DNA of 64,000 bases from Streptomyces deccanensis (GCF_022385335.1 NZ_CP092431.1:8122001-8186000), one strand, 5' to 3'; shown: positions 25,931 through 41,993, numbered from the stretch's first letter. The notes: generated by a model from the letters alone, not told the origin. Program-made: numbers and translations.

Positions 25931-26445
25931 CGGTGACGACGCACGCCCTCACCGTGGACGCGGAGGTCAGGGACTTGCGCGCCGCAGATCATCTGCTCCA
26001 CACGCTGGCGGCCGAACTCGACCTCCCCGAGGGCACGTTCGGCTGCACCCACCTGATACGGGGGGACCGGCCACGGGTCGCCCTGTCCCTCGCGGTGCCG
26101 TCCCGGCCGCTCCTGAGCACCGTCCAGGAGCGGCTGGCGGCCCGTGCCCACCAGGTGGCGCCCGGCACCCCGGACGCCATGGGCCGTGCCGTCATCTACC
26201 CCGGCGTCACGGCCCTGACCGGCACCCTGACGGTCGCGGACGTCCTCGACCGCTCCGCGATCACCCGGGTGACGGTCCTCGGCTCACCGGCCCGGCCCGC
26301 CCCGGACACACCCTTGATGACCCAGGACCACGTACGCCCGCACTGGCACGACGGCGAACTGGTCCTCACCGCCATGCCCGCCGTCGGCGGCACCCTCGTC
26401 CCGTTCGAGGTCCCGGAACCGACGCCCTGCTGCGCCGACCACTGA
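25927..26445 (+). CDS. Unknown protein coupled to the PHP-domain gene
   Basis: Protein of 172 residues starting at GTG 25927, which overlaps the TGA of the PHP gene (GTGA), so translation should be coupled. There is no signal peptide or membrane segment. It is a mixed alpha/beta protein with a C-terminal PTPCCADH tail whose vicinal Cys pair and His might bind metal. I do not recognise the family. Coupling to the exported PHP protein suggests a cytosolic helper or regulator. Confidence 0.75.
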   Translation: MTVTTHALTVDAEVRDLRAADHLLHTLAAELDLPEGTFGCTHLIRGDRPRVALSLAVPSRPLLSTVQERLAARAHQVAPGTPDAMGRAVIYPGVTALTGTLTVADVLDRSAITRVTVLGSPARPAPDTPLMTQDHVRPHWHDGELVLTAMPAVGGTLVPFEVPEPTPCCADH

Positions 26446-26449
26446 CCGC

Positions 26450-26496
26450 GCCGGGCACACACCCACGTACGTCCGGTACGAGAGTGTGTGCCCGGC
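26450..26496. terminator. Bidirectional hairpin between convergent genes
   Basis: GCCGGGCACACAC (26450-26462) pairs exactly with GTGTGTGCCCGGC (26484-26496), giving a 13-bp stem with a 21-nt loop that itself contains CGTAC repeats. It lies between the coupled unknown gene and the beta-galactosidase gene and can serve both strands. Confidence 0.8.
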
Positions 26497-26515
26497 ATCG
26501 ACGTCCGACGACGTC

Positions 26516-30340
<3,825 letters not shown>

Positions 30341-30344
<4 letters not shown>

Positions 30345-31306
30345 TTGGACTCCTCACCCCTTCCGAATCCCATGATCTTGCCCTGGAGCAGGGTCACGAG
30401 GCAGATCAGTACGGTGAGGATCAGCGCGCCCGCGCTGCCCGCGCCGTAGTCCTGGCTCTCACCGAGCGCCTTGTAGTACAGCTCCACCAGCGGCGGTCTG
30501 CCCCAGGTGGTCTTGTTCAGCAGGTTGAAGAACTCGTCGAAGCCCTGATAGGCCGCCACGAGCAGCAGCAGGATCACGGCGGTGGAGGTCGCCCGCAGCT
30601 GCGGCAGGGTGATGTGCCAGAAGGTCTGCCAGCCGGGCTTGGCGCCGTCGATCGAGGCGGCCTCGTACATCTCCTGCGGGATGTTCTGCAGGGCCGCGAT
30701 GAAGAGGATCATGTAGAAGCCGGCCTGGAGCCAGAGACGTACGGTCACGATGAGCAGCCAGTACCACGGCGGGTCGGGGCTGGCCAGCCACGCGGTGTTG
30801 TCGATGCCGAAGATGCCCAGGAAGGTGTTCGCGAGACCGAAGCGGACACCGTTGAAGATGGACATCTTCCAGATCAGCGAGGCGGCGACGTAGCTGACCG
30901 CCGTCGGCAGGAAGAACACCGAGCGGAAGAACGCCCGCATGAACCGCAGCCGGTTCACCATCAGCGCGAGGCCGAGCGAGGTCGCCCAGGTCAGTGGCAC
31001 GATCAACGCGGCGAAGACGGTGAAGGTGCCGAGCGATCCGATGAAGTCCTCGTCGGTCAGCATCGTCACGTAGTTGTCGAGGCCGATGAACTCGCTCGGC
31101 GTGACCGTGAAGCGGGCCTCGAAGAACGACAGGTAGAGGCTCCACAGGATCGGCAGATAGACGAAGATCGCCAGGCCGATCAGGAACGGCCCCGTGAAGA
31201 GCCAGAAGTTGAAGGTGGGGGAGCCCCGCAGCCCCCGCCGCGGCTTGGCCGGGGAGGCCAGAGCCGGGGCGGGGCTGGAGACGCCGTCCTTGGTGATGGT
31301 CGACAT
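30341..31306 (-). CDS. Sugar ABC transporter permease, MalF type
   Basis: Membrane permease of 321 residues with a longer N-terminal cytosolic tail, as is usual for the MalF partner, then six hydrophobic segments and the EAASIDGAKPGWQTFWHITLPQL coupling loop (in part). The start lies 23 bp after the binding-protein gene and its stop overlaps the start of the MalG-type gene (ATGA), so the pair is coupled. Confidence 0.94.
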
Positions 31307-31329
31307 GTCGTGAGTACCTGTCCGCCGGC

Positions 31330-32592
31330 CTAGCCGAAGAGCTTCTTCAGTTCCTTGTTGACCTTGGCGTCGGCCTTGGTGAGTTCCTTGTCCGGGTCGC
31401 CGCCCTTGCGCACGGAGTTGGCGAGGACGTCCTCCAGCGCGGTGATGCTCGCCTGGGTCCAGCCGATGTTGTCGAAGTGGCCGAACTCGTTGAAGAGCTT
31501 CACGCCCTCAGCGGGCAGACCCGACTTCAGCTTGTCGGCGGACTCGGCGATCGACGTGCGCGGCGGGATGTGGAAGCCGTAGGAGAGCGCCCAGTCCTCC
31601 TGGTAGTCCTTCTGGTCGATCCACAGCCACTTCACGTATTCCTTGGTCTCGTCGACGTTCTTGCCCTTGGCGTTGACGAACATCGACCAGCCGCCGTTGT
31701 AGACGGACTGCTTGCCGGCGCTGCCGACCTTCGGGAACGGGAAGATGCCCAGGTCGTCGCCGAGCGCCTCCTGCATCTGCGGCATCGCCCACATGCCGCA
31801 CCACTGCATGGCGGTCAGACCCTGGTTGAGCGCGGAGGGGTCCCAGAAGTCGGTCGGGGCGTCGAGCAGCAGGTCACCGCTGGTGAACAGCTTGCGCAGC
31901 TGCTTGAAGCCGTCGACGACCGCGTCCGTGTGGTAGGCGATCTGGTTCTTCTCGTCCAGGTGCTGGGCGCCGGCCGACCAGATCAGCGGGTTGACCATCG
32001 AGTGCAGGGTGTTGCCGAGGTAGGCGCCCTTGACCTTGCTGGTGGTCAGCTTGGCGGCGGCTTCGGCCAGCTCCTCCAGCGTCTGCGGGACCTCGACACC
32101 GGCCTTCTCGAACATCGACTTGCGGTAGAAGAAGAACTGCGGGTCGTCGATCATCCGGATGCCGTAGATCTTGCCGTCGACCGTGTGCGACTGGATGTCG
32201 GCCTGGTTGAAGTCGTCCTTGACCGGGTCTATCAGGTCGGTCAGGTCCGCGACCTGGCCGCTCTCGATCATCTGCAGCTGCGGGTGGAACTCGAAGCAGT
32301 CGGGGGCCTTGTCCGTGAGCAGCGAGGCGAACAGCTTGCTCTCGAAGTTGGAGCCGGTGATCCACTGCGTGGTGACGTTGGTTTCCTTGTAGGCCTTCGC
32401 GTAGCGCTTGATGGCCTGCTCGGTGCCCGCCTCGCCGTACGCGTGGAAGTACTGCGTGAGGCCGGCGCCGCCACCGCTGCCGCTCCTGCCGGTGTTGCCG
32501 CCGCACGCGGCCAGTCCGCCGGCGGCGGCCAGACCCAGCGCGGCGCGCAGTGCGGTGCGTCGGTCGAAGTTCCTGTTGCTGAATGCCGACAT
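31330..32592 (-). CDS. Sugar-binding lipoprotein of the ABC importer
   Basis: Extracellular solute-binding protein, family 1, 420 residues. The N-terminus combines a twin-arginine motif (FDRRTALRAALG) with a lipobox LAAC whose Cys30 would be lipidated, so it is a Tat-exported lipoprotein. The rest is the two-lobed binding fold with PTDFWDPSALNQGLTAMQWCGMWAMPQM in the hinge part (in outline). It is the first gene of the operon and probably gives it its specificity. Galacto-oligosaccharide binding is inferred from the terminal beta-galactosidase gene. Confidence 0.94.
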   Translation of the reverse strand: MSAFSNRNFDRRTALRAALGLAAAGGLAACGGNTGRSGSGGGAGLTQYFHAYGEAGTEQAIKRYAKAYKETNVTTQWITGSNFESKLFASLLTDKAPDCFEFHPQLQMIESGQVADLTDLIDPVKDDFNQADIQSHTVDGKIYGIRMIDDPQFFFYRKSMFEKAGVEVPQTLEELAEAAAKLTTSKVKGAYLGNTLHSMVNPLIWSAGAQHLDEKNQIAYHTDAVVDGFKQLRKLFTSGDLLLDAPTDFWDPSALNQGLTAMQWCGMWAMPQMQEALGDDLGIFPFPKVGSAGKQSVYNGGWSMFVNAKGKNVDETKEYVKWLWIDQKDYQEDWALSYGFHIPPRTSIAESADKLKSGLPAEGVKLFNEFGHFDNIGWTQASITALEDVLANSVRKGGDPDKELTKADAKVNKELKKLFG

Positions 32593-32717
32593 GCTGACGT
32601 CCTTGTCTCGAGTACGGCTGCGGCTCTGCGCCGATGGCTCGGCGGCTCAGTGCCTGTTGGCTCAGTGGCTCAAAGAGGCTTGCGGTGCGGGACGTTAACC
32701 TTCGGCTAAGGCTTCGG

Positions 32718-32736
32718 CAAGGGGTTGGACGAAGTC
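32718..32736 (-). promoter_or_regulatory. Candidate ROK operator ahead of the importer operon
   Basis: CAAGGGGTTGGACGAAGTC lies 126 bp upstream of the binding-protein start, and a copy identical at 15 of 19 positions lies ahead of the ROK gene at 34238-34256. Next to it are two CCGAAG-type repeats on the minus strand. The 249-bp gap from 32593 to 32841 holds no other recognisable feature. Confidence 0.45.
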
Positions 32737-32841
32737 TGTTCGAAGCGTTGTATTCGGTTCGGTGTTCCGAACGTCCGTGCGGCGCAAAGGGGTTGGTGTG
32801 GGGTAGAGGGCCGCCGGGGTCAGGGTCCGGCGGCCCTCGGC

Positions 32842-34143
32842 TCAGGGGTGTTCGCGCAGGCTGTCGCGCTCTTCGGACCGCCCTCGGCGGCGTACGGCGG
32901 GCCTGCTCCGCGACATGGCCGGCGCGGCCCGGGTGCCCGGTTTCTGCCCGACCGACTGGAGCGCGCCCTCCAGCGCGAACGTCGCCGCGCCCAGGCACGC
33001 CGGATCGCTCGGGATCTGGGAGAGCACGATCTCGGTGGCGGCCATCGGACGCGGCAGCGCGTGCCGGGCGACGGCCTCGCGCACCTCCGTGACCAGGGGC
33101 TCGCCCAGGGCGGCCGCGACCCAGCTGCTGAGCACGACCACCTCGGGATTGAACAGATTGACCAGGTCGGCGATCCCGGCGCCCAGATATCGGGCGGTGT
33201 CCCGCACCACCTTGACCGCCACCGGATCGTGCCGGGCCGCGCCCCGCGCGAGCGCCGCGATGGTGGCCGTCTGGTCCTCGGGATGCAGCAGGGGGCTGCG
33301 CGGGCTCAGCTCCCGGAGGTTCAGCATGATCCCCGGGGCGCCCACGTACGTCTCCACGCAGCCGTGGTTGCCGCAGTGGCACAGCCGGCCGTCCAGCACG
33401 ATCGTCGTGTGGCCCCACTCGCCGGCGCTGTTGCTCACCCCCCGGTGCAGCCCGCCGTCCAGGACGAGCCCGGCGCCCACACCGGTCCCGAGGGTGATCA
33501 CCGCGGCGTCCCCGCGGCCGCGGGCGGCACCGAACCACAGCTCGGCCACCGCGACCGCGCGCAGCGGATTGTCCAGGTACAGCGGGTAGGCGATGTGCTC
33601 GGTCAGCAGGTCGAGCAGCGGCACGTCGTGCCAGTCCCAGTTGGGCGCGTACTCCGAGATGCCGGTGGCGCGGTCGACCTGCCCCGGCACACTCACCCCG
33701 ACGCCGAGCACCCGGGCGCCCTCGGTGCCGGCCTGCGCGACGACGGAGCCGACGGCGGCGGCGACGTGCCCCACCATCTGCTCGGGCAGGCTCTCACCCG
33801 GGCGGACGTTCTCCTCCGCGCGGGCCAGGACGTTCAGCGCCAGGTCGAACAGCTCGACGTGGACGTACGTCTCCGCGATGTCGACGCCGATCAACGCGCC
33901 CCCCGACGCGTTGACGGCCACCAGTCCACGGGGGCGGCCGCCCGCCGAGTCCTCGAACCCGACCTCGGTGATCATGCGGAGGTCGAGCAGCTCGCCGACG
34001 AGCGTGGCGACCGTGGCCAGGCTCAGCCCCGTCGCCGCCGCCAGCTCCTGCCGGGAGGTGGGAGACTTGGCGATGATCTGGCGCAGCACCTCGTAGCGGT
34101 TCGCGGTACGGATGTCGCGTGAGGTGCGCTTCACCGACGACAT
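32842..34143 (-). CDS. ROK-family transcriptional regulator
   Basis: Repressor of 433 residues. The N-terminal winged helix (TSRQELAAATGLSLATVATLV, about 28-48) is fused to a ROK sugar-kinase-like domain with DNPLRAVAVAELWFG, TLGTGVGAGLV and the Zn site HCGNHGCVETY. The start ATG 34143 follows GAGGG. It sits between alditol oxidase and the sugar importer operon and probably controls the importer and itself; a shared 19-bp sequence ahead of both supports this. The inducer is presumably a sugar. A basic, unstructured C-terminal tail of about 35 residues is unusual. Confidence 0.93.
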   Translation of the reverse strand: MSSVKRTSRDIRTANRYEVLRQIIAKSPTSRQELAAATGLSLATVATLVGELLDLRMITEVGFEDSAGGRPRGLVAVNASGGALIGVDIAETYVHVELFDLALNVLARAEENVRPGESLPEQMVGHVAAAVGSVVAQAGTEGARVLGVGVSVPGQVDRATGISEYAPNWDWHDVPLLDLLTEHIAYPLYLDNPLRAVAVAELWFGAARGRGDAAVITLGTGVGAGLVLDGGLHRGVSNSAGEWGHTTIVLDGRLCHCGNHGCVETYVGAPGIMLNLRELSPRSPLLHPEDQTATIAALARGAARHDPVAVKVVRDTARYLGAGIADLVNLFNPEVVVLSSWVAAALGEPLVTEVREAVARHALPRPMAATEIVLSQIPSDPACLGAATFALEGALQSVGQKPGTRAAPAMSRSRPAVRRRGRSEERDSLREHP

Positions 34144-34237
34144 GATGCCCTCGATCCCTCCAGGCCATGACGAGGCCTGTTGCCCCGGCGCGGTCGCCAA
34201 GGCTATGGCGCGGAGGGGCTTTCTACAAGGGGTTAGG

Positions 34238-34256
34238 AAAGGGGCTTTACGAAGTC
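34238..34256 (-). promoter_or_regulatory. Candidate ROK operator ahead of the ROK gene
   Basis: AAAGGGGCTTTACGAAGTC matches 15 of 19 positions of the site at 32718-32736 and is 95 bp upstream of the ROK start. A partial second copy (CAAGGGGTT) lies at 34226-34234. Autoregulation is the inference. Confidence 0.4.
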
Positions 34257-34266
34257 CCCCGACGCC

Positions 34267-37231
<2,965 letters not shown>

Positions 37232-37283
37232 CCGTGCGGACACGCACGCGCGTCGAGTGCGTCACGTGCGTCACGTGAGTCGC

Positions 37284-37339
37284 GGAAAACAGACAACGGT
37301 TGTCGGCATGATCACGCCGACAACCGTTGTCTGTTTTCC
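37284..37339. repeat. Nested perfect palindromes (24-bp arms, internal GACAAC/GTTGTC sites)
   Basis: Perfect 24-bp arms at 37284-37307 and 37316-37339 enclose an 8-nt loop. Each arm itself contains a 13-bp palindrome, GACAACGGTTGTC at 37292-37304 and GACAACCGTTGTC at 37319-37331. The A/T-rich ends (GGAAAACAG, CTGTTTTCC) are unusual for this genome. It may be a strong bidirectional terminator, a tandem operator, or both. Confidence 0.85.
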
Positions 37340-37348
37340 GGGGTGATC

Positions 37349-37403
37349 GAAAGTCTTTCTTCCGCACGACATCTTGTCGACCTCGACCGGAGCCCCCTAC
37401 CTT
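37349..37403 (+). promoter_or_regulatory. Promoter and GAAAG-T-CTTTC site of the large modular protein gene
   Basis: TTGTCG (37374-37379), an 18-bp spacer and TACCTT (37398-37403) form a plausible promoter, sharing the -10 with the GH43 promoter near 10.35 kb. GAAAGTCTTTC (37349-37359) is an 11-bp palindrome 15 bp upstream of the -35 box. Confidence 0.5.
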
Positions 37404-37450
37404 CCGCAGAGAACGTTTACTGCCAGGTGCCCCGGCCGGGAGGACTCCGC

Positions 37451-40400
37451 ATGCCCATCTCCAGAAGATCCGTCCTGACCACGGCCGCGGCGGGCACGAG
37501 TGCGCTCGCCCTCTCCGGCGGCTGGTCCCCGGCGGTCGCCGCCGAGGACGCGGCGGGCCGGCAGGCCGACGCGACGGCGGGCGGCGCCGGACGGCTGGAC
37601 CTCGTCGACTTCGGCGACCCCGACTCCGAGGCGGCCCACGACTTCCACGGCCCGGACACCGAGGTCGTCGACGGCCACGCGGGGGACAGGGCACGGGTCG
37701 CGAGGCCCCTCGCCACCCCCGGCATCAAGGGCGGCGACCTCCGCTTCACCGTCGCCGTCGACCCGGTCCACCAGAACCACCTCACCGTGAAGTTCTGGGG
37801 CGGCGACACCTCGACGTACAAGACGATCGCGTACATCAACGGCGAGCAGATCGGCTACCGCCGCTCCGGCGACTACGAGGCCCTGAACACCGGCACCAAC
37901 CGGCCCCTGCCCGGCCGCTTCTTCTACGCGACGATCATGCTGCCGCTGGAGCACACCCGGGGCCGTACCCGGGCCGAGATCACCCTGCGCACCTACGACA
38001 GCGCGTTCTCCGGCAAGGTCACCGCGAACTCCCGCGGCTACTACCGCGCCTACACCCACACCGGCAGCCACCTCGACCTGAGCGACGATCCCCGGACCGA
38101 GTTCACCCCGCCCACCGCCACCGTCGCCGCCCTCGACGACACGGCCAAGCAGGCGCTCGTCGACGGCTATGTCGCCGAGCAGGTGAAACTCTTCAACTCC
38201 CTCTCGGCGAAGGTGGACGCGGCCAGCACCGGCAAGCTGTCGATCGTCCGGTACGTCGAGGAACTGTTCTTCTACGCGGGCGCGCTGGCCCGTGCTTCCT
38301 GGTGTCCGGCGAAGACCCCGGCCGAGAAGAAGGCGGCGCTGCTGCGGGTCTTCAAGTGCGTGGACAACCACACCAGGGACTACTACGGCAACACCAAGCT
38401 CCTTGCCTGGGGCGGGCACCAGGGCGACTGGGGCGGCTACTACGGGGCCCTCGGACAGGCGCTGTACCTGGTCGAGAACGTCATCGCCGACAACGATGTC
38501 CACGGTCGGGCGGCCTTCGAGGACTTCCTCGACGAGCCGTTCGTCACCGGCACCGAGGAAGGGCCCACCTCCCTCGCGGGCGTCGGCTGGGACGGCGGCC
38601 CCCTCACCCGCCGCGCCGCGTGGGAACGCGTCCTGAAGGCCAACTTCGACTACGCCCGCTCCCGGCTCTCCTACATCTACAACCAGGTGATGTACACGTA
38701 CGAGGGCGCCTGGGAGGCCCACGAAGGCCTGCGGGTGATCGGGTCCTCGTACTACGAGGGCCGGGCCCGCAGCCACCGCATCGTCGGCGAGGCCCTCGGC
38801 TGGGAGCCCTTCCTCGGGGAGGAGGTGCTGGTCGGCCCCGACGGACAGGACCTCGACCTCTTCCACTCCCTCTTCCAGCACGACACCACGGCCCGCTGGA
38901 CCGACGACTACGTCGACTACGTCATCAAGGGCCTGGCCCGCTCCAAGCTCGACAAGGACGGCAACGTCGTACGCCGCCTCCCGCTCGGCACCCACTACAC
39001 GACCATGACCGAGGCCGGCCACACCCGCGAGAACGGCTACGTCGCCAACTACGGCGAGGCCACCAACTACCTCCCCGAGTGGTTCCACCGCACCCGGGGC
39101 CACCAGGGCGACGAGGAACTCAACGACAGAATCCTGGAGTTGGCGCTCCGCAACCTGCACGCCCGCTCGCACGCCCGCATGACCGACCTCGACGACGACC
39201 TCAAGCGCACCATGCGCATGGAGATGGTCGTCGACGAGCGCAACACCAACTTCCCCGGATTCCCCGGCTACGTGCTGCGCGTCTCCGAGGGCAAGCTCCT
39301 CCACTACGTCTCCCTCGCCCACCACATCGCCGAGCACCCCGAGCGGTACGCGGGCGAGCAGTGGAGCCGCACCCGCCGGTACGCCCGGGAGGCGGTGGGT
39401 TTCGCCCAGCAGCAGATCGCCGACCACCAGTACTTCGCCAACTTCGCCGCCGTGAAGTCGAAGAACAAGTACGACCTCGAACTCGGCGAGACCTGGGGCT
39501 GGTTGAAGAACCAGCAACCGACCGGCATCGTCCATCCGCACACCGACTTCGCCTACTACACCCCCGCCGAACTCACCGCGCTCGCCGTGCGCACCGCCGA
39601 CTACGAGCGGTTCGCCTGGGTGGACGTGGACTGCATGTTCGTCTCCCTGCGCGACGGCGACACGCATCTGTGGGGCCACCTCAACGAACGCCAGCGCGGC
39701 TTCGCCCGCAACGGCCGCCTGCACGTCCGCCACCCCGACCGCGACCACATCGTCCAGCTCCACACCGAGGGGCTCTTCCGGTACGAGGACTACTGGGCCC
39801 GCATGGACAACATCGACGTCGACTTCATGGAGGACCAGCAGACGGGCGACTCGACCGCCCTCCAGGCCCTCGCCGGCGAGATCGCCCCCATCACCTTCCA
39901 GCCCGGCGTGGGAACGGTCCACCGCGAGAACTTCGAGGCCGACCACGCCTACTCGGGCTACCCCGACCTCCTCACCGCCCGCTACGGCCGCTACCTCTTC
40001 GTCCTCAACACGACGCGGAAGGCGTACGGGAACGAGCGCGCGTACCGGGTGGAGGTGCCGGGTGCGGGCGCGAGCGTCCTCGACCTGGTGAGCGGCCGGG
40101 AGCTGCCGGTGCGCGGCGGCCGGGTGAGCGTGCCGCCCAGGACGGGACTCGTGCTGCGCCTGGAGTCGGAGGACATCGCCCAACTCCCGCCCTCACACGT
40201 CGACTTCGTCCACACCCTGCCCGGCGACGCCTCGGTCCTGGTCACCTGGCAGACCACGGCGGGCGCCACGCACTACGAGGTACGCCGGGCGACACGACGC
40301 CGGGGCCCGTACGAGCTGATCGGCACCGCGACGAAGGGCCGTCACCTCCTCGACGCGTCCGCACGACCGGGCGAGACCTACTTCTACACGGTCACGGCGG

Positions 40401-41926
40401 TGAACCCGGCGGGCCGCGGCCTGCCGTCGTACGCGATCGAGACGGAGCTGAAGCGGCCCGCCTCGCCCGGGGTGCGCCGGACCGGCTGGCGCGACGACGC
40501 CCTCCACCACGCCCGGAAGGGCAGTGCGATCGTGCGCGGCTCGACCGTCCGCGTCCTCGGCGCCCACGGCGACGGCCTCGGCGAGGGCGACGACTACCGG
40601 GTGCTGTCCCGCGACATCGAGGACGCGCTGCATTTCGTGAACCGCCCGGCGGTGGGCGGCTTCACGCTCACGGCGCGCGTGGACGGCGCCCGGGGCCCCG
40701 CGACCGGTCTGATGCTCCGCGACCGGCTCACCGCCGACACCCGGCACGTGTACTTCGGCGCGGACGCCGACGGACGGCTCGTCCTGCACGACCGCGCCCG
40801 CGACAGCCGCCACGACTGGCAGGACGACATCCGCTCCCCGATCACCCGAGGCCTCCCCGGCCGCACCCTGGCCGCCACCCCGTACCTCCGGCTCGTCCGC
40901 GACCTCACCACCCACCGCGTGCACGCCCAGGTCTCCGCGGACGGCCGTACCTGGGTGACCGTCGGAAGCCTCTTCTGCCCCTTCCCGTACGCGGTGCACG
41001 CGGGGGTCGTGGCCACGGGCGACGCGGCCTTCGCGGAGGTCGGCGTCGACGGGCTCGGGGACGCCCCGCTGGTGGTCGCCCTGGAGCGGGACGGCGACAC
41101 CGTCACCGCCCGCTGGAGCAAGCCGGAGGACGCGCTCACGTTCACGCTGGAGCGTTCCGTGGACGGCGACACCTGGGAGGCGCTCGTGAAGGACACCCGG
41201 TCCCTCGCCCACGCCGACAAGGGACTGCGGCACGGCAGGCGCCATTACCGGGTCACGGCGGCCCTGGTGGGCGGCGGCAGCCGGGTCTCCGCGCCCGCCG
41301 TGGCCGTCGCCGAGACCTTCGCGGACGTCCTCGCGCGGGCGCGGGCGACCGACGAGGCCGGGTGGACCAAGAAGAGCCACGCGGCCTTCACCGCCGAGCT
41401 CGACCGGGTGGAGGGGGACACCGGGAAGGACGAGGACGCCCGGATCGACGCGGTGTACGCGGCGTACGAGCTGCTCGTCTCCCGGGAGACGCTGCTGCGG
41501 CGCACCGAGGTCACCGCGTCGATGGTGAAGGCCTCGACCATCGCCTGGCCCGGCACCGGGACGCAGGCCGGCAACGGCTGGCGGGCCTTCGACGGCGACA
41601 CCGCCACGTACACGGACACCCTCGCCGCCGACAGCTGGATCGACATCGACGCGGGCGCGGGCGGGGCCCTGCGGGTCGACAGGCTCCGCGTCCTGCCACG
41701 CGCCGGTTTCGCTTCGCGGGCGACCGGCACGGTGCTGCGCGGCTCCACGGACGGCGGGACGACCTGGACCGACCTGCACACGATCGGGGCGACGACCGAC
41801 GGCGCCTGGTACGAGGCGACCCTCCCGACCACGGCGACGTACCCCCTGCTCCGCCTCCACGACACGCACAACGGGCGCTGCAACCTGACCGAGGTGGAGT
41901 TCTGGTACTACGCGGCGGAAGAGTGA
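37451..41926 (+). CDS. Large secreted modular protein, putative CAZyme with unassigned catalytic core
   Basis: Tat-exported protein of 1491 residues (signal ISRRSVLTTAAAGTSALAL). A beta-sandwich (about 90-190) is followed by a mainly alpha-helical region with many W/Y/D/E/H residues (about 235-760, including SSYYEGRARSHRIVGEALGW, GYVANYGEATNYLPEWF) and a beta-rich part with a small-domain end (about 780-905), which recalls alpha/alpha-toroid polysaccharide lyases and glycosidases. Then come a fibronectin-III domain (about 911-1000), a LamG/DUF1349-like module (about 1010-1205), a second Fn3-like domain (about 1208-1280), a FIVAR-like helical hairpin (about 1290-1350) and a discoidin/CBM32 domain (about 1352-1491). 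The accessory modules indicate carbohydrate binding. I cannot place the core in a known family. Confidence 0.85.
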   Translation: MPISRRSVLTTAAAGTSALALSGGWSPAVAAEDAAGRQADATAGGAGRLDLVDFGDPDSEAAHDFHGPDTEVVDGHAGDRARVARPLATPGIKGGDLRFTVAVDPVHQNHLTVKFWGGDTSTYKTIAYINGEQIGYRRSGDYEALNTGTNRPLPGRFFYATIMLPLEHTRGRTRAEITLRTYDSAFSGKVTANSRGYYRAYTHTGSHLDLSDDPRTEFTPPTATVAALDDTAKQALVDGYVAEQVKLFNSLSAKVDAASTGKLSIVRYVEELFFYAGALARASWCPAKTPAEKKAALLRVFKCVDNHTRDYYGNTKLLAWGGHQGDWGGYYGALGQALYLVENVIADNDVHGRAAFEDFLDEPFVTGTEEGPTSLAGVGWDGGPLTRRAAWERVLKANFDYARSRLSYIYNQVMYTYEGAWEAHEGLRVIGSSYYEGRARSHRIVGEALGWEPFLGEEVLVGPDGQDLDLFHSLFQHDTTARWTDDYVDYVIKGLARSKLDKDGNVVRRLPLGTHYTTMTEAGHTRENGYVANYGEATNYLPEWFHRTRGHQGDEELNDRILELALRNLHARSHARMTDLDDDLKRTMRMEMVVDERNTNFPGFPGYVLRVSEGKLLHYVSLAHHIAEHPERYAGEQWSRTRRYAREAVGFAQQQIADHQYFANFAAVKSKNKYDLELGETWGWLKNQQPTGIVHPHTDFAYYTPAELTALAVRTADYERFAWVDVDCMFVSLRDGDTHLWGHLNERQRGFARNGRLHVRHPDRDHIVQLHTEGLFRYEDYWARMDNIDVDFMEDQQTGDSTALQALAGEIAPITFQPGVGTVHRENFEADHAYSGYPDLLTARYGRYLFVLNTTRKAYGNERAYRVEVPGAGASVLDLVSGRELPVRGGRVSVPPRTGLVLRLESEDIAQLPPSHVDFVHTLPGDASVLVTWQTTAGATHYEVRRATRRRGPYELIGTATKGRHLLDASARPGETYFYTVTAVNPAGRGLPSYAIETELKRPASPGVRRTGWRDDALHHARKGSAIVRGSTVRVLGAHGDGLGEGDDYRVLSRDIEDALHFVNRPAVGGFTLTARVDGARGPATGLMLRDRLTADTRHVYFGADADGRLVLHDRARDSRHDWQDDIRSPITRGLPGRTLAATPYLRLVRDLTTHRVHAQVSADGRTWVTVGSLFCPFPYAVHAGVVATGDAAFAEVGVDGLGDAPLVVALERDGDTVTARWSKPEDALTFTLERSVDGDTWEALVKDTRSLAHADKGLRHGRRHYRVTAALVGGGSRVSAPAVAVAETFADVLARARATDEAGWTKKSHAAFTAELDRVEGDTGKDEDARIDAVYAAYELLVSRETLLRRTEVTASMVKASTIAWPGTGTQAGNGWRAFDGDTATYTDTLAADSWIDIDAGAGGALRVDRLRVLPRAGFASRATGTVLRGSTDGGTTWTDLHTIGATTDGAWYEATLPTTATYPLLRLHDTHNGRCNLTEVEFWYYAAEE

Positions 41927-41933
41927 ATCGGAC

Positions 41934-41993
41934 GAAAAAGCAGGGGCGCAGCCCCGCTTTTTCAGGGGCGCGGGGAACTGCGCGAGAAGCCCC
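41934..41993 (+). terminator. Hairpin terminator with dispersed-family arm
   Basis: GAAAAAGC (41934-41941) and GCTTTTTC (41956-41963) enclose GGGGC-GCA-GCCCC, giving a strong stem with one bulged A that includes a T5 run. It is directly followed by a single 30-bp arm (41964-41993) identical to the right arm of the repeat at 15.9-16.1 kb. Confidence 0.85.

Noticed and set aside
41934..41993. End of an insertion sequence, suggested by the repeated arm
   Set aside because: No transposase gene or target duplication is present; the arm recurs at several gene ends as a terminator-like hairpin.
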